This document shows, in pieces, positions 54,659 through 64,000 of a stretch of DNA of 64,000 nt (within the stretch, counting starts at the first letter, position 1; the number at the start of each line of letters is the position of its first letter). The position numbers and the translations under genes were made by a program. This stretch comes from Heterobilharzia americana (lineage: Eukaryota > Platyhelminthes > Trematoda > Strigeidida > Schistosomatidae), in assembly GCA_944470555.2 (NCBI GenBank), contig OX104130.1, forward strand, positions 68,143,160 to 68,207,159. Direction: 5' to 3'. The notes beneath the pieces are model-generated. The model worked only from the letters and a program-made list of their open reading frames with translations. It searched no databases and was not told the DNA's origin.

Positions 54659-54794
54659 TTTGCTTTTGGGTTTTGTTTAATCACACTCAAAATATCTCCT
54701 TGTGGCGGTAAATTGACTGTTTAACTACATATATAATACCATCACGGAATTTCATTCCATGTATTTCTGTTACTTCAGCATGATTAAAGGCTAA
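54659..54794 (-). pseudogene. FAS1 gene exon c, apparently one base short
   Basis: 136 bp between CTGCAG and AAA|GTAAGT. The first part reads LAFNHAEVTEIHGMKFRDG and IIYVVKQ, the end of a FAS1 domain (NG.IHVID-like). The last part reads NLPPQGDILSVIKQNPK, the link to the next domain, but in the next frame. The phases of exons b and d require 137 bp, so a single base is missing near 54712-54720. No alternative acceptor restores the frame without losing conserved residues. Assembly error or a true disabling indel cannot be told apart here. Confidence 0.7.
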
Positions 54795-55510
54795 CTGCAG
54801 TATATGGGATGAAAAAAGAAAGAAAAAAGTTCTTAAAGAAAATGTTTATTTCTGAAAAAGGGTCAGTAATACCACTTTAATCTATATAGTTTTGTTTTAA
54901 TTAGAACAAAGATTTCAAGTTGATATTCATCATGGAGTAAAAGCCATTGAACCATTCGAAATTTAAGAGTACTTGACATCTGTTTTGACCATCAGGCTCG
55001 ACTACCAGTACGTTCTCATCGAGCCACTTGGTCAGAATTCAACGGTTCACATTTTCCTACTTCTGCCATTTAGCGTTATAGCGCGATCTCAATGATAAAA
55101 TGCTGAAGCTCAGAGAACACCATCTTCCTCCCAAATTATTAACCTTTTCCATCACTTAAGTAGACTGTTTCAATGCTTCATTTAAGTATCTGAATGGATA
55201 ATCCCTCTGAAGTATAGGATCACTAGAGGAGAGAATCGAAGAAAGTTCAATGTCAATTGTACGTTCAGTGCAGAGTACATACCATAGTCTTGTATATAAG
55301 CCCAAATTCATCTTACCGCTTTTTCTCGTTCAAAAGTCAATATGCAAAAGATACCAAAGTGTGAAAACTTTCAATTAATAATTCAGGATACGTCAGTCAA
55401 CCTTCAGATTACTTAAAATGAAACCCTCTTTACATGGTAAACTATAAGTGCAAAACCATAATAGTTCATTAAAATGTTTACAATAGTGTTACAATATTAC
55501 TTGAACATAC

Positions 55511-55722
55511 CGTTGTTCCATGTCTTGTCTTTATATATCTGCTAAACACTGAATGTTTTGAACTATCTGATGCAGTATACTGTGTAGTGAATTCCTGTTC
55601 TTGATTAAAGCCAGTTTTACGAACGTCTACGTTCCGAGCATCACTAGGCTTCAGTAGGTGGTGTGCAAACACTTTACACTTTTCTGACTGAATCTGTCTA
55701 GAATTCTCTTTGTAGAATTTAG
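55511..55722 (-). CDS. FAS1 gene exon b
   Basis: 212 bp between CTAACTAG and ACG|GTATGT. It encodes KFYKENSRQIQSEKCKVFAH, then LKPSDARNVDVRKTGF and RYIKTRHGTT. It lies in the middle of the first recognised FAS1 domain (H-x-L helix and following strands). Two bases complete the split codon from exon a, then 70 codons follow, ending in phase 0. Confidence 0.75.
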
Positions 55723-55794
55723 CTAGTTAGGGAAAAAAAACATAAATGAGTACGATTTAATCATACAACATATATACATGTGATTTCCTTGGTG

Positions 55795-55950
55795 GTGGCT
55801 AGTAGTAGGATCCAGATAGCAAGTTACGTCCTATTTAAGACTCGTCAGCCGGATGTAACTGTATCCCAGTGGGTGACAATGTCCCCACTCAGACTTGAAC
55901 CCAGTACCCATCGCTTCAAAAACTAGAGCGTTATCTATTGGGCTACTCAT
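55795..55950 (-). mobile_element. Hammerhead-bearing SINE, copy 5
   Basis: Minus strand: tRNA-like head with TAGCCCAATAGATAACGC, GGGTTCAAGTCTG as B-box and the AGTGGGGACATTGTC spacer. The hammerhead has CTGACGAG (55848-55841, valid), a helix II GTCT/GGAC that can still pair, GTAAC in place of GAAAC, and TATCTGGATCC. One core base is therefore mutated. Confidence 0.7.
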
Positions 55951-56047
55951 TCATGAAAGTCACCTGGTGTACAAAGGGTATCAGCCTTTGTTTATCTTCA
56001 GTAGAGGTCAGTCAATTGTGTTCAGTAAACAACGGGGAATTGTATCA

Positions 56048-56086
56048 ATATAGTATAGTATAGTATAGTATAGTAGTATCAATACA

Positions 56087-56127
<41 letters not shown>
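56048..56127. repeat. (TATAG)n then (TA)n microsatellite
   Basis: About five TATAG units (56048-56075), then about 20 TA units up to 56127. The foldback element B copy 2 begins five bases later. Confidence 0.9.
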
Positions 56128-56130
<3 letters not shown>

Positions 56131-56132
56131 CA

Positions 56133-56460
56133 GGTTGGTATTCATCATGGACTGATATCAGTTGGAGAAAAATTGGAAACCTGGGAGCACTGGACACCTC
56201 TTTCATCCTAGTTGGGAGGAGGATGGAGGTCGGATTATACCGTGAACTGACAGAAGAAGGAAATATAGACCATTGGATTCCGACCCAGTGACTTAATGGT
56301 AACGTGCTAGCCTCAGGACCTGAAGGTGCTTGGTTTAGTCCCTGGTGGGGTCATGAGTGTGCACTGCTGAGAAGCTCCATACTGAGACGAAGCAGCTGTC
56401 CACTTCTTCCAGGTTTCCAATGGTTCCCCAACTGATTTGAATTCACGATGAATACCAACT
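56133..56460. repeat. Foldback repeat family B, copy 2 (best copy)
   Basis: The left arm starts GGTTGGTATTCATCATGGAC and includes ATCAGTTGGAGAA, ATTGGAAACCTGG and ACTGGACA. The right arm is its inverted counterpart, ending at 56460 (AATACCAAC). Arms are about 70-85 bp. The core (56282-56352) is tRNA-like: acceptor GACCC against GGGTC, D-arm-like ACTTAATGGTAACG, an anticodon-like CCTCAGGACCTGAAGG, and B-box-like GGTTTAGTCCC. Confidence 0.75.
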
Positions 56461-58474
56461 TTAAATCAACAAATAAATCCCCACGAACCTCTAAGTTGAA
56501 CATATATATATTGCATTACTCTCAGTGGGGTATATTTACAACTTTAGAACAAGATTTTATGGTTGATAGTGAATTATCGCTAAACATAATTCAGTCCTAA
56601 ATGGCTTTGTCGTGACTAAAATACATAGGCAAAAAAGCCTGTGATTTCACATGTCAGGAACACACGTTCACGTATTAAGAGGAGGAGAAACAGTTTTCTT
56701 AAGGTTATATTACTAATGTGTACCGAAAGTCCCGAAATTCAGATTCATTTGTATCTAATAACTGACCCAAAATATCGTATAGAAGTGAAACTGTGGTTTT
56801 GAATTAAGGTAGCCTGTTGTATAGGGTCAGCAGAGGTCAGTTATTATTTCTACCCCTCACTTAGTTGTGGCTTTACTTCTGGGGAGTCTGTTTCAAACTG
56901 GGAAAATGCGGCTATCCTGTGCTCTTACATCTTCAGTAATTCTTCTACTGACTTCAGTTCATGATGAAAGTCACCTTGAAGTCTCTTTTAAGATAAGTGA
57001 CATGACACTACTGAAGTCTAAATTCGACTATAAAACAGGTCAACGGTAGATTAGATGAATAATGAAGTGGCTGTTCTCGCTCGTTGTAGATCTTTGAAAG
57101 GAACTTAGATTGTGATAAATGTTTCCAAATTATGATAATTGTCACAGTGATTGTGTGACTGAAATGCTGAAGCAGCAAGACTTTAGAGACACCGAAAAGT
57201 AATACTGTATAGTGAATAGACTTCTCCAAGGTGACATATTAATGTTATAACAGCTGAAAAGTGGAAAATGTAAATTTCAGGTAAGTGTCGGTAGTCGAAT
57301 CGTCTTATTTATTTTAAAATTTAGTCAACGTATGACTCAATTGATAACACTAATGTATAGCTCGGTTCAAAAGTTTTCGATTAATCCTATTTATGTTTAA
57401 CTTATTTTTCGGAAATTAGGTGTTGAGTGAGGTCCACGATTCTGCATTATCTCATTTCTGGTGCATGAAATTGGTTGTTTCATCTTCATAAAATATGGTG
57501 CATTGTGGTCAGATGATTTGGTCGCATGTAATACAGTCAATCAGATCACCTCAAATATGGGGACAAGAAGCACCAGACTTTGGGAGGGCCTAATTGCATA
57601 ATTGTGTGATCGTGTGGATGGATTGAGTATATGAAACTAATCACGTACAACTGGACATCTAAATTTTATAAATTTCAGCTCACTACAGAACGAGTCAAAC
57701 ATTTCACTAATGAACTATCCACGTCATTGGATAATCTCGTATAATCTGAAGTGTAGAAATTTGACAGTTAATTTAACCAACTATAATTTGTTTATCTCCG
57801 TTTCAGGGAGTTAAGAAATTGATGTTATTGGTCAAGATAAGTCAGTTGACTGTAAAATCTCATTATCACGGCCGGTTTGCAACTTTTAGAAAACTCATGC
57901 TTCATGAGGTTGTAAACCAACATTATTGATGAGTGTCAGAGCTTTTTGCCGACTGACTCATAATATGTGTGAAGTCTAGCAAAGTGTACCGCAATGTCGT
58001 ATGGCGTTATTGTACACTTCAGTTAGCGCAAACGAGATCAGCACCTAAGATTAACCAGTATGACAATGTTCCCTCACTGACGACCGATTAATTTACAGTT
58101 ATTGAGTCTTTAAAAGTTGTATCAACCAATGGAATTAGGGCTTCAATTCAAGTAATGAAAATTTCCTGAGAGAACGTTATATTAGTGACCTTAAAGCTCA
58201 ATAGATACAATAAGGTATTATGAATTGCTTGAAGATACTCTTAATGCTAACATCGCATCAAATAGCTGTTTTGAAGATAGGTAGTAGAAAAATAACTGCT
58301 ACCTTATTATTGTGCAACCACATCGACATACAGAAATGAACCCTGTAATTTCATTTATCACTGGCATCATCTTATAATCCTGCTAGGACCGAAGTAGGGT
58401 GGTTGTATGAAGCTAGAATCCGGTTACCAGCATCCCCGATATTAGTCTGAAGTCTACAGAGATTTATTTTTTTC

Positions 58475-58726
58475 AAGATGGCATTCATTATGGAATGACG
58501 TCAGTTGAAGAAACGTTAGAAACTTAGGAGAACTGGACAGCTGTTTCGTCTTAGTACTAAATTCTTTAGTGGTACATACGGAGGTCTGAATGTCCTGAGT
58601 TTGTTTCTTGACGAAGTCGTGAGTGTTTACTGCTGAGCAGTCGAATACTAGGAAGAAACGGCTATCCAGTGCTTCCATATTTTCAAAGGTTCTCCAAATG
58701 ATGTCAGTTTTTGATGAATGCTATCC
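58475..58726. repeat. Foldback repeat family B, copy 3
   Basis: The left arm is GCATTCATTATGGAATGACG to CTGGACAGCTGTTTCGTC. The right arm, inverted, is AGCATTCATC to CACTGGATAGCCGTTTC. The centre contains GTCGTGAGTGTTTACTGCTG, homologous to GTCATGAGTGTGCACTGCTG in copy 2. The tRNA-like core is degraded. Confidence 0.7.
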
Positions 58727-59460
58727 AAGTAATTCTTGTGATGTTTTCTAATCATTCCTACTAACTATGATCACTGGGACAGATAGAATTGTCTTTGTGC
58801 AGGAAGATAATGATTGAATTTAGAAGAATACTTGATTCTTGAAAAGTTTTGAAATGAAATCTTCCGAAGAGATTCTTTAGTACTCTTCCAATTATGTCAA
58901 AAAACCAATCTAGTTATTAAGTGTCACTCTGACTGGATAAAAATAATCAGTAGTAGAAAAAGTTAACCGTACTGACGGCTTTAGCATAATATCAGAATAT
59001 CGATCTGTCAGCGTGAAGTATTCACACAAATGTGGCTATTTCTCATTAGCATTGGTCGACTAATATTTATCTTATCAGAATTTTGTGGAACTTGTCATTT
59101 TCCCCTTAATTTTCCATCAGCTCTTATTATGCCTTATAGATTGACTCTATTTACACTTAATAGATGAGAAGAATTTCGTAGTAATGATAGGTTCATTGGT
59201 ATAAGCAGATAACTCTCAATCAATGAGTCACATATTCGAATTCTGGTTGACCTACAGAGGACCATTCAGACAGGTAGTACCTTCAGCTTTAACACATAAG
59301 GTGGGGCTCATTACCCATGAATTCAGTTGTTGAGAGCGTTTTTTAAAAGTTATTTTTGGTACCATTTTGAATATTTGTTGAAGAATATAAAAATGAGAGT
59401 GGATTGAAAGACACTGGCTTCATGTTACACAGTTAAATTCTTTGCGTTACATTTACTTAC

Positions 59461-59610
59461 ATTGAAATGCTCCATCATTCGGTAGAAGTACAACATTATC
59501 GCTTCCTTGACCAATATTCATTTGACATTTTAACATTTCACTAGCAGACTGTCTGACATTTAGTGAAGGATTGTTTTTCAAGCATTCAAGAGCTTCGTTT
59601 AAGTTCATTG
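59461..59610 (-). CDS. FAS1 gene exon a
   Basis: The acceptor CACCTAG and donor AAT|GTAAGT bound a 150-bp exon encoding MNLNEALECLKNN and DNVVLLPNDGAFQ. The latter is the FAS1 first conserved box (usually TVFAPTDEAF). It starts with two bases of a split codon and ends with one base that completes with exon b to serine. Confidence 0.75.
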
Positions 59611-62149
59611 CTAGGTGAAATGAATAGATAAAAACATATAAATGATTTCAGTATACAAAAGTGGAAACTAAAAAAGGAACAACTTTATTGGACTGTTTGG
59701 CATTTCAGTGTGCTAAAAAGTATGTAATTTTACTAATATCTGCACTAAACAATAATAGAAAATCAGCATTTCAAGTCATCAGCCATTAAGATAGAAATTT
59801 TAGATTTCAACTTCTGTTTCATGTTACTGTGTGGTCAGGAAAAACCTTATTGGACAATTTTGTCCTACAGCTGACCAATCAAAATAAATATCCAACTTTT
59901 GACCTAGTGCGTTCATATGCTCTTGAAAATTGCATATAAATGATGTATTTTTGTCGAATGAAGAGCCCTCCCTACAGTTACATTGTCGGCCTTTGTCTTC
60001 TGATTTTGTTCACTCACTGAAGTACAAGTTTCTAACGGAAAAGACTCGCTACTTGTATTCAGTCGAAGTGTCTCATTGCCTTAGTATCGTTCCCGCATTT
60101 CTTATTATTTCCCTTGATCCCTCCCTTCAATCAATATCTCTAAAGATGACCAACATATATGAAAAGTATCGATGACCATACGGTCAATATGAAGGCTAAT
60201 TATACTGAAGCCTTACTGTTGTATCAAGTAGATGTATGTGTTTTACGACTAAATGAGCTGGAAATATTCATGATTCACTCAGGAGACTTGACTCAAGAGA
60301 TAAAAGAAACTCACAAGAGAACGTGAATCACACAATCAAAATATCGAATGCAAGTTTGCATACTGGATGCATGTGAAGAATATTAGGATGTAAGGATTAA
60401 AACAGTACATGAGAAGAGGTATTCTATCGCGCTTAGCATAGGCACAATTTAGAGATAACATTTTTAGCCTGTCTTCTGAAGAAAAAAGATTTTCCCGCAT
60501 ATCCATCGAAAGATGTTTATGCAGTTCATTGTTAACCGCTCAATTATTTTCAAAAAACTAGTGAATAGATTGTTCTACTTTTTGCGTCCAGGACTTCTAG
60601 TAGAAGTTCAGTAGAACTTTTAAAATTTTTATCCGTTGCTGTTATGCACAAAGTGAAGTAATCTACTCGCTTAAGACCAAAGAGATTTCCAAGATTCCAC
60701 TACAGGTCACTGATTGTTACATTCAAAATTAGGGCCATTACTCAAGAAGCTTATATTTCAATAACGGTAAGTCGATTTTTTACCAGCTGAGCAATAGCAG
60801 TAAACTTCAGGCTCAACTATCAGTATATATGATATTGAATAAAAGACGTAGCAGTAAGTTAGTTACCAATTTACAAGCTGACGAATACCATTCATAAATG
60901 AAGAGTTTTAAGTAGGCTGGCTTTCTTGAGTGTCGAAAACACTTTTTTTTGGGAAACAACACAAAGTTTGTAATTTCTGACTAAGAAAGTGCAGTCAGTT
61001 AACCAGGTACATAGGTGAATAATTGGAGTAGTTTGTAACTGTTTGGCTTATTCAAATGGCCACAATAATCCACGTTCATGAGGCGAATTCACTTGGTTGT
61101 TTTACTATCCAAGTGAAACAACAGTCCGATATGTAGATCAAACTGCTCTCGTCACAGAAATTCACGAATCACTCTGAACAACTAATGGCTAGTCGTGCTG
61201 TTCAGTAACATATGATGCAATACTAAAGTTGTAGTACGATTTCAACATCGTTTACAACCGATGACAGGAAAATAAACAATGTGTACACCTCTTTCATATT
61301 CCTACTGAAGAATACGAGCGGCCTTAAACTAAGAAACGGCTTTATCATGTCAGTTTAGGTAAGCATGAATTTCAGTGCTATAGTGTATAAGTCTCAAACA
61401 AGGTGAAAACGTGTCGACGATAATTGCTCAGCTTATTTGTTGTTAAAAATATACGAGAAAGACATGAGAAACCAGTCATCAGCTTAACTTATAAAAAGAT
61501 TTTGTTCATGAATCAGGAATTTAAAAGTGATGCAGCATCAGACATCCTGAAAAATCGCCTTTTGATATCAATTAGTAGGACTTTTTTAGCAGCTAAATTT
61601 CATTTGACACTCACTAGTCATACATTGTTCTCCATATGTGTAAAAGACAGCATCTACCAGTTCATCTGCTCCTGTAGAGCAAGATACATCTATTTTAGCC
61701 AGAGTCTGCTGTCAACACGTATATGAGAAAATATTCCGGCTTAAGTTCATAAGGGTGAAAAGAAAAGTATTAGAAGTTCTACCTTTGAACATTTAATCGA
61801 TTACAACCATTCAACCGAACAGAATAATGATTTTAAGGTTGTCTAACAAATTCGCTCGAACAGTCCACGTTTTATCTGCTTTTAACTTGCAAAACAACAC
61901 AGACTTTGGCTATTTATGAACTGAAGCCAGACCGCGTGTGCCAAAGAAGTACCTCAGGTCTCTTTTGTGACGTAAACCTAATTTGGTCCTGATTACGTTT
62001 CTTTCCTTTTCGTTTCTTTAACTTCTTCCTTCTAAGAAGAAAGTTTGTGCTTTCTTAAGCTGACAACATCAGTACTATTTCCACGCATAGTAAATCCCAG
62101 TGCTATATAATTTATTCTTCTCAATAATTGCAATTATTATATTTAAATC
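59611..62149. other. No exon or gene recognised; expected to contain upstream FAS1 intron
   Basis: Upstream exons of the FAS1 gene must exist beyond 59610, but none could be identified here with confidence. Open frames at 59930-60175 and 61424-61726 (plus) show no motif. Confidence 0.4.
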
Positions 62150-64000
62150 ATGAGATCCCAGTGAAAATTTCGGCTTCAGTAGTACGTCTCCATTGCACTC
62201 TCTTCTCTGCAGTCTTCTTAACCTGGCTCCACAACTGCCCATAATCTTTCATTTCTTCCTCACACCATCTCCTCCCTGTCACCCTCAGACGCCCTACTCG
62301 TCGTTTCCCATTTGGATTCCACTCGAGACCATGGCCTGGCGCGTGATGTCTCCGAATGGCTATCTCAGTGTATGCCAAATCCATCTCCACTTCCTTCTGC
62401 ATATTTGTTGGGAGACGGGTTCTTGGTTGGTTAGTTGCCAGCCAGAGTTCCTTTTTGTTTATTCTTATTATTCTAGCCATCCGATCTTCAGTATCGAGTG
62501 AGCGTAGATGGCAGCTGTTGATGAATATCTATAGTTTGTTGGAAATGCTTTTCGTAACGCGCCAAGTCTCTGAACCATTACACAGAAGCAGTGACTTGAC
62601 TGAATCAGTGTTGAAAATCCGGATCCTTTTCTTTGTACTGAGTGGAATGCAGTAGATCTACACACTGACTTCAGGTTAATCAAGGCCTGTCTTGCTAACT
62701 TTCCGATCCTGGCTGCTTTGACGTCCTCATCTGTGCCTGTACCGCCTGTAGTTGAAACGATGCTACCTAGGTAGGTGAAAGAGACAATTTCCTTTAAATT
62801 TCTCCTGTTGATGGTGATTGGTGCTTCTTGTTGTTGTTGTTGTTGGTTGGGTATCTTCATTACCTCTGTCTTCTCTATATTCACTTAAGGTCCCGTTTTC
62901 GCTGCTTCGCCTCTTCCACCAACTTGATGGTTTTCGCCTGTAGATCTTCTAGTTTGTGCAACATTAGACATTAGACATAAATCATCATCGCTGGCCAAAT
63001 CCAAATCTTCCAGGCTCTTTTCATCGGTCCAGCCAGCGTATGCCACTCTTCTCACTCCTCACGGTTTGCTACATGATCCAGTCCAGACCAGTGGAGTCGA
63101 TCACAATCAGGAGGATGATCGATGAAAGTAGGTGGCAGCCTTGTCTTTCTCCTTCCTGTCTTTACTTCAAAGGCATCACTGAGCTTCCCACTGTGAATCA
63201 CTCGATATATTGCGTCTTCATATAACTGCTGAATAAGATTTATAAATGTTTGTGGTATTCCATAGTGTTGAGGCAGCTACTAAATTATTTTGTGGGTCAA
63301 CGCTGTCAAAGGACTTTTTAGAGTCGATGAAGTTGACGTAGAGAGTTAACTGCCCTTCTATGCTCTGTTCTATGATGACGCATAGCGTAGCGTTGCTGTT
63401 TGATCGGCACATGATTTATTCTTCATGTAACCAGCCATCCTGTTCCGGTCTTAATTTTGAATCCAGCGCATCGTTTAGCCTCCCCAGAATGATGCGGCAT
63501 AATATTTTGCTAGGAGTGGACAGGAGCATAATTCCGCACCAGTTCTTGCAAATACTTAGTTGTCCCTTCTTTGGGAGTTTGACAAGGTAGTCCTTCTTCC
63601 AATCAATGGGCAGGTACCTTTCCTTCCTTCCAAACCTTTTCAGTAGTGGTGTGGGCATGTCCGCTTTTGTCTCTGCGTCTGTTCTCAGTGCTTCTGGTGG
63701 AATTCCATCTAGTCAAGCTGCTTTCCGGATTTGAACAACTTTATGGCGTTCCAGACTTCGGCTTTTTTCGGAGGGCTTGTGTTAACTGGTAATTCTACCG
63801 TTGCTGATGATATTCATGGCCGAATCGCAGGTGGTGGTCGATTTAAGAGTGTTTTGAATTGTTTAACTACATTCATTTTTCTTATTGATCAAAAGACTGA
63901 TTTTACCTTGGTTGCGTTGTTTTCTGAGCCGAGTGATTTCATCGTGAAGCAGTATCATTAGCAATAACTTCAACAAGAGTTTATGTCACGATTTATACTG
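62150..64000 (-). mobile_element. RTE-clade LINE (family 1), decayed copy running off the window end
   Basis: Minus strand from the window edge: IPPEALRTDAETKADMPT-like sequence (about 63700-63650), CKNWCGIMLLSTPSKIL (63560), LRPEQDGW (63440) and VNFIDSKKSFDSVD (63330). It continues with LDLASDDDLCLMS (about 62990), TEVMKIPNQQQQQQEAPITI (62850), FTYLGSIVSTTGGTG (62780), KRRVGRLRVTGRRWCEEEMK (62290) and the end near 62150. At least five frame changes. The endonuclease portion would lie beyond 64000. Confidence 0.85.

Larger units (their letters stand above)
41482..59610 (-). other. Host gene: tandem fasciclin (FAS1) domain protein, 3' part
   Basis: Six minus-strand exons (59610-59461, 55722-55511, 54794-54659, 52471-52327, 47535-47344 and 41571-41482) have AG/GT borders and matching phases, apart from one missing base in the third. 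Together they encode about 308 residues ending in a stop. The product contains the end of one FAS1 domain and one whole FAS1 domain. FAS1 proteins (fasciclin I, TGFBI/periostin, stabilins) are secreted or surface adhesion proteins. The first recognised exon starts in phase 1, so more exons must lie above 59.6 kb. Introns are 0.7-6 kb. Which FAS1 subfamily it belongs to I cannot tell. Confidence 0.8.

Noticed and set aside
1..64000. Bacterial or viral system (CRISPR, toxin-antitoxin, phage)
   Set aside because: No spaced direct-repeat array, operon-like gene packing or ribosome-binding-site pattern; split exons and animal-type retroelements throughout.

Overview
The window looks like nuclear DNA of a trematode, most likely a schistosomatid blood fluke. 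The DNA is AT-rich. It carries a Ty3/gypsy element of CsRn1 type, two RTE-clade LINE families, CR1/L2-like LINEs, Penelope-like elements (PLEs) and tRNA-derived repeats with schistosome-type (Sm-alpha-like) hammerhead motifs. Species was not determined. No bacterial operon, CRISPR array or phage is present, and most of the 64 kb is layered mobile DNA.

Two host genes are supported, both on the minus strand. At 10.77-11.65 kb lies the first coding exon of an RNF14-like RBR ubiquitin ligase (RWD domain plus RING1). From 59.61 to 41.48 kb lie six exons with compatible splice phases, ending in a stop codon and an AATAAA signal. They encode the C-terminal part of a protein with tandem fasciclin (FAS1) domains. 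One of these exons appears to be one base short. Five introns of this gene hold RTE, PLE, gag, hammerhead-SINE and foldback repeats.

Layout. 0-9.3 kb: RTE fragments, a hammerhead SINE, a cluster of five foldback repeats with a tRNA-like core, and a 111-bp-arm inverted repeat carrying two opposed Penelope-type hammerhead motifs. 9.26-10.7 kb: a PLE fragment flanked by 0.2 kb inverted arms. 12.5-15.3 kb: scrambled RTE pieces bracketed by a nearly identical 328-bp inverted repeat. 16.69-25.17 kb: a structurally complete CsRn1-type LTR retrotransposon (one in-frame stop in integrase) whose 3' LTR is split by a near full-length RTE element with a 14-bp target duplication. 25.5-26.6 kb: a PLE cut by a short RTE 3' end. 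27-35.6 kb: decayed CR1/L2-like elements in both orientations. 36.3-39.3 kb: a decayed second gypsy element. 40-60 kb: the FAS1 gene and its repeat-filled introns. 62.15-64 kb: a decayed RTE copy running off the end.

The most unusual material is the small repeats. Two unrelated-looking families share one plan, a tRNA-like core between long inverted arms. Hammerhead ribozyme motifs occur in two contexts, SINE and Penelope terminal repeat.
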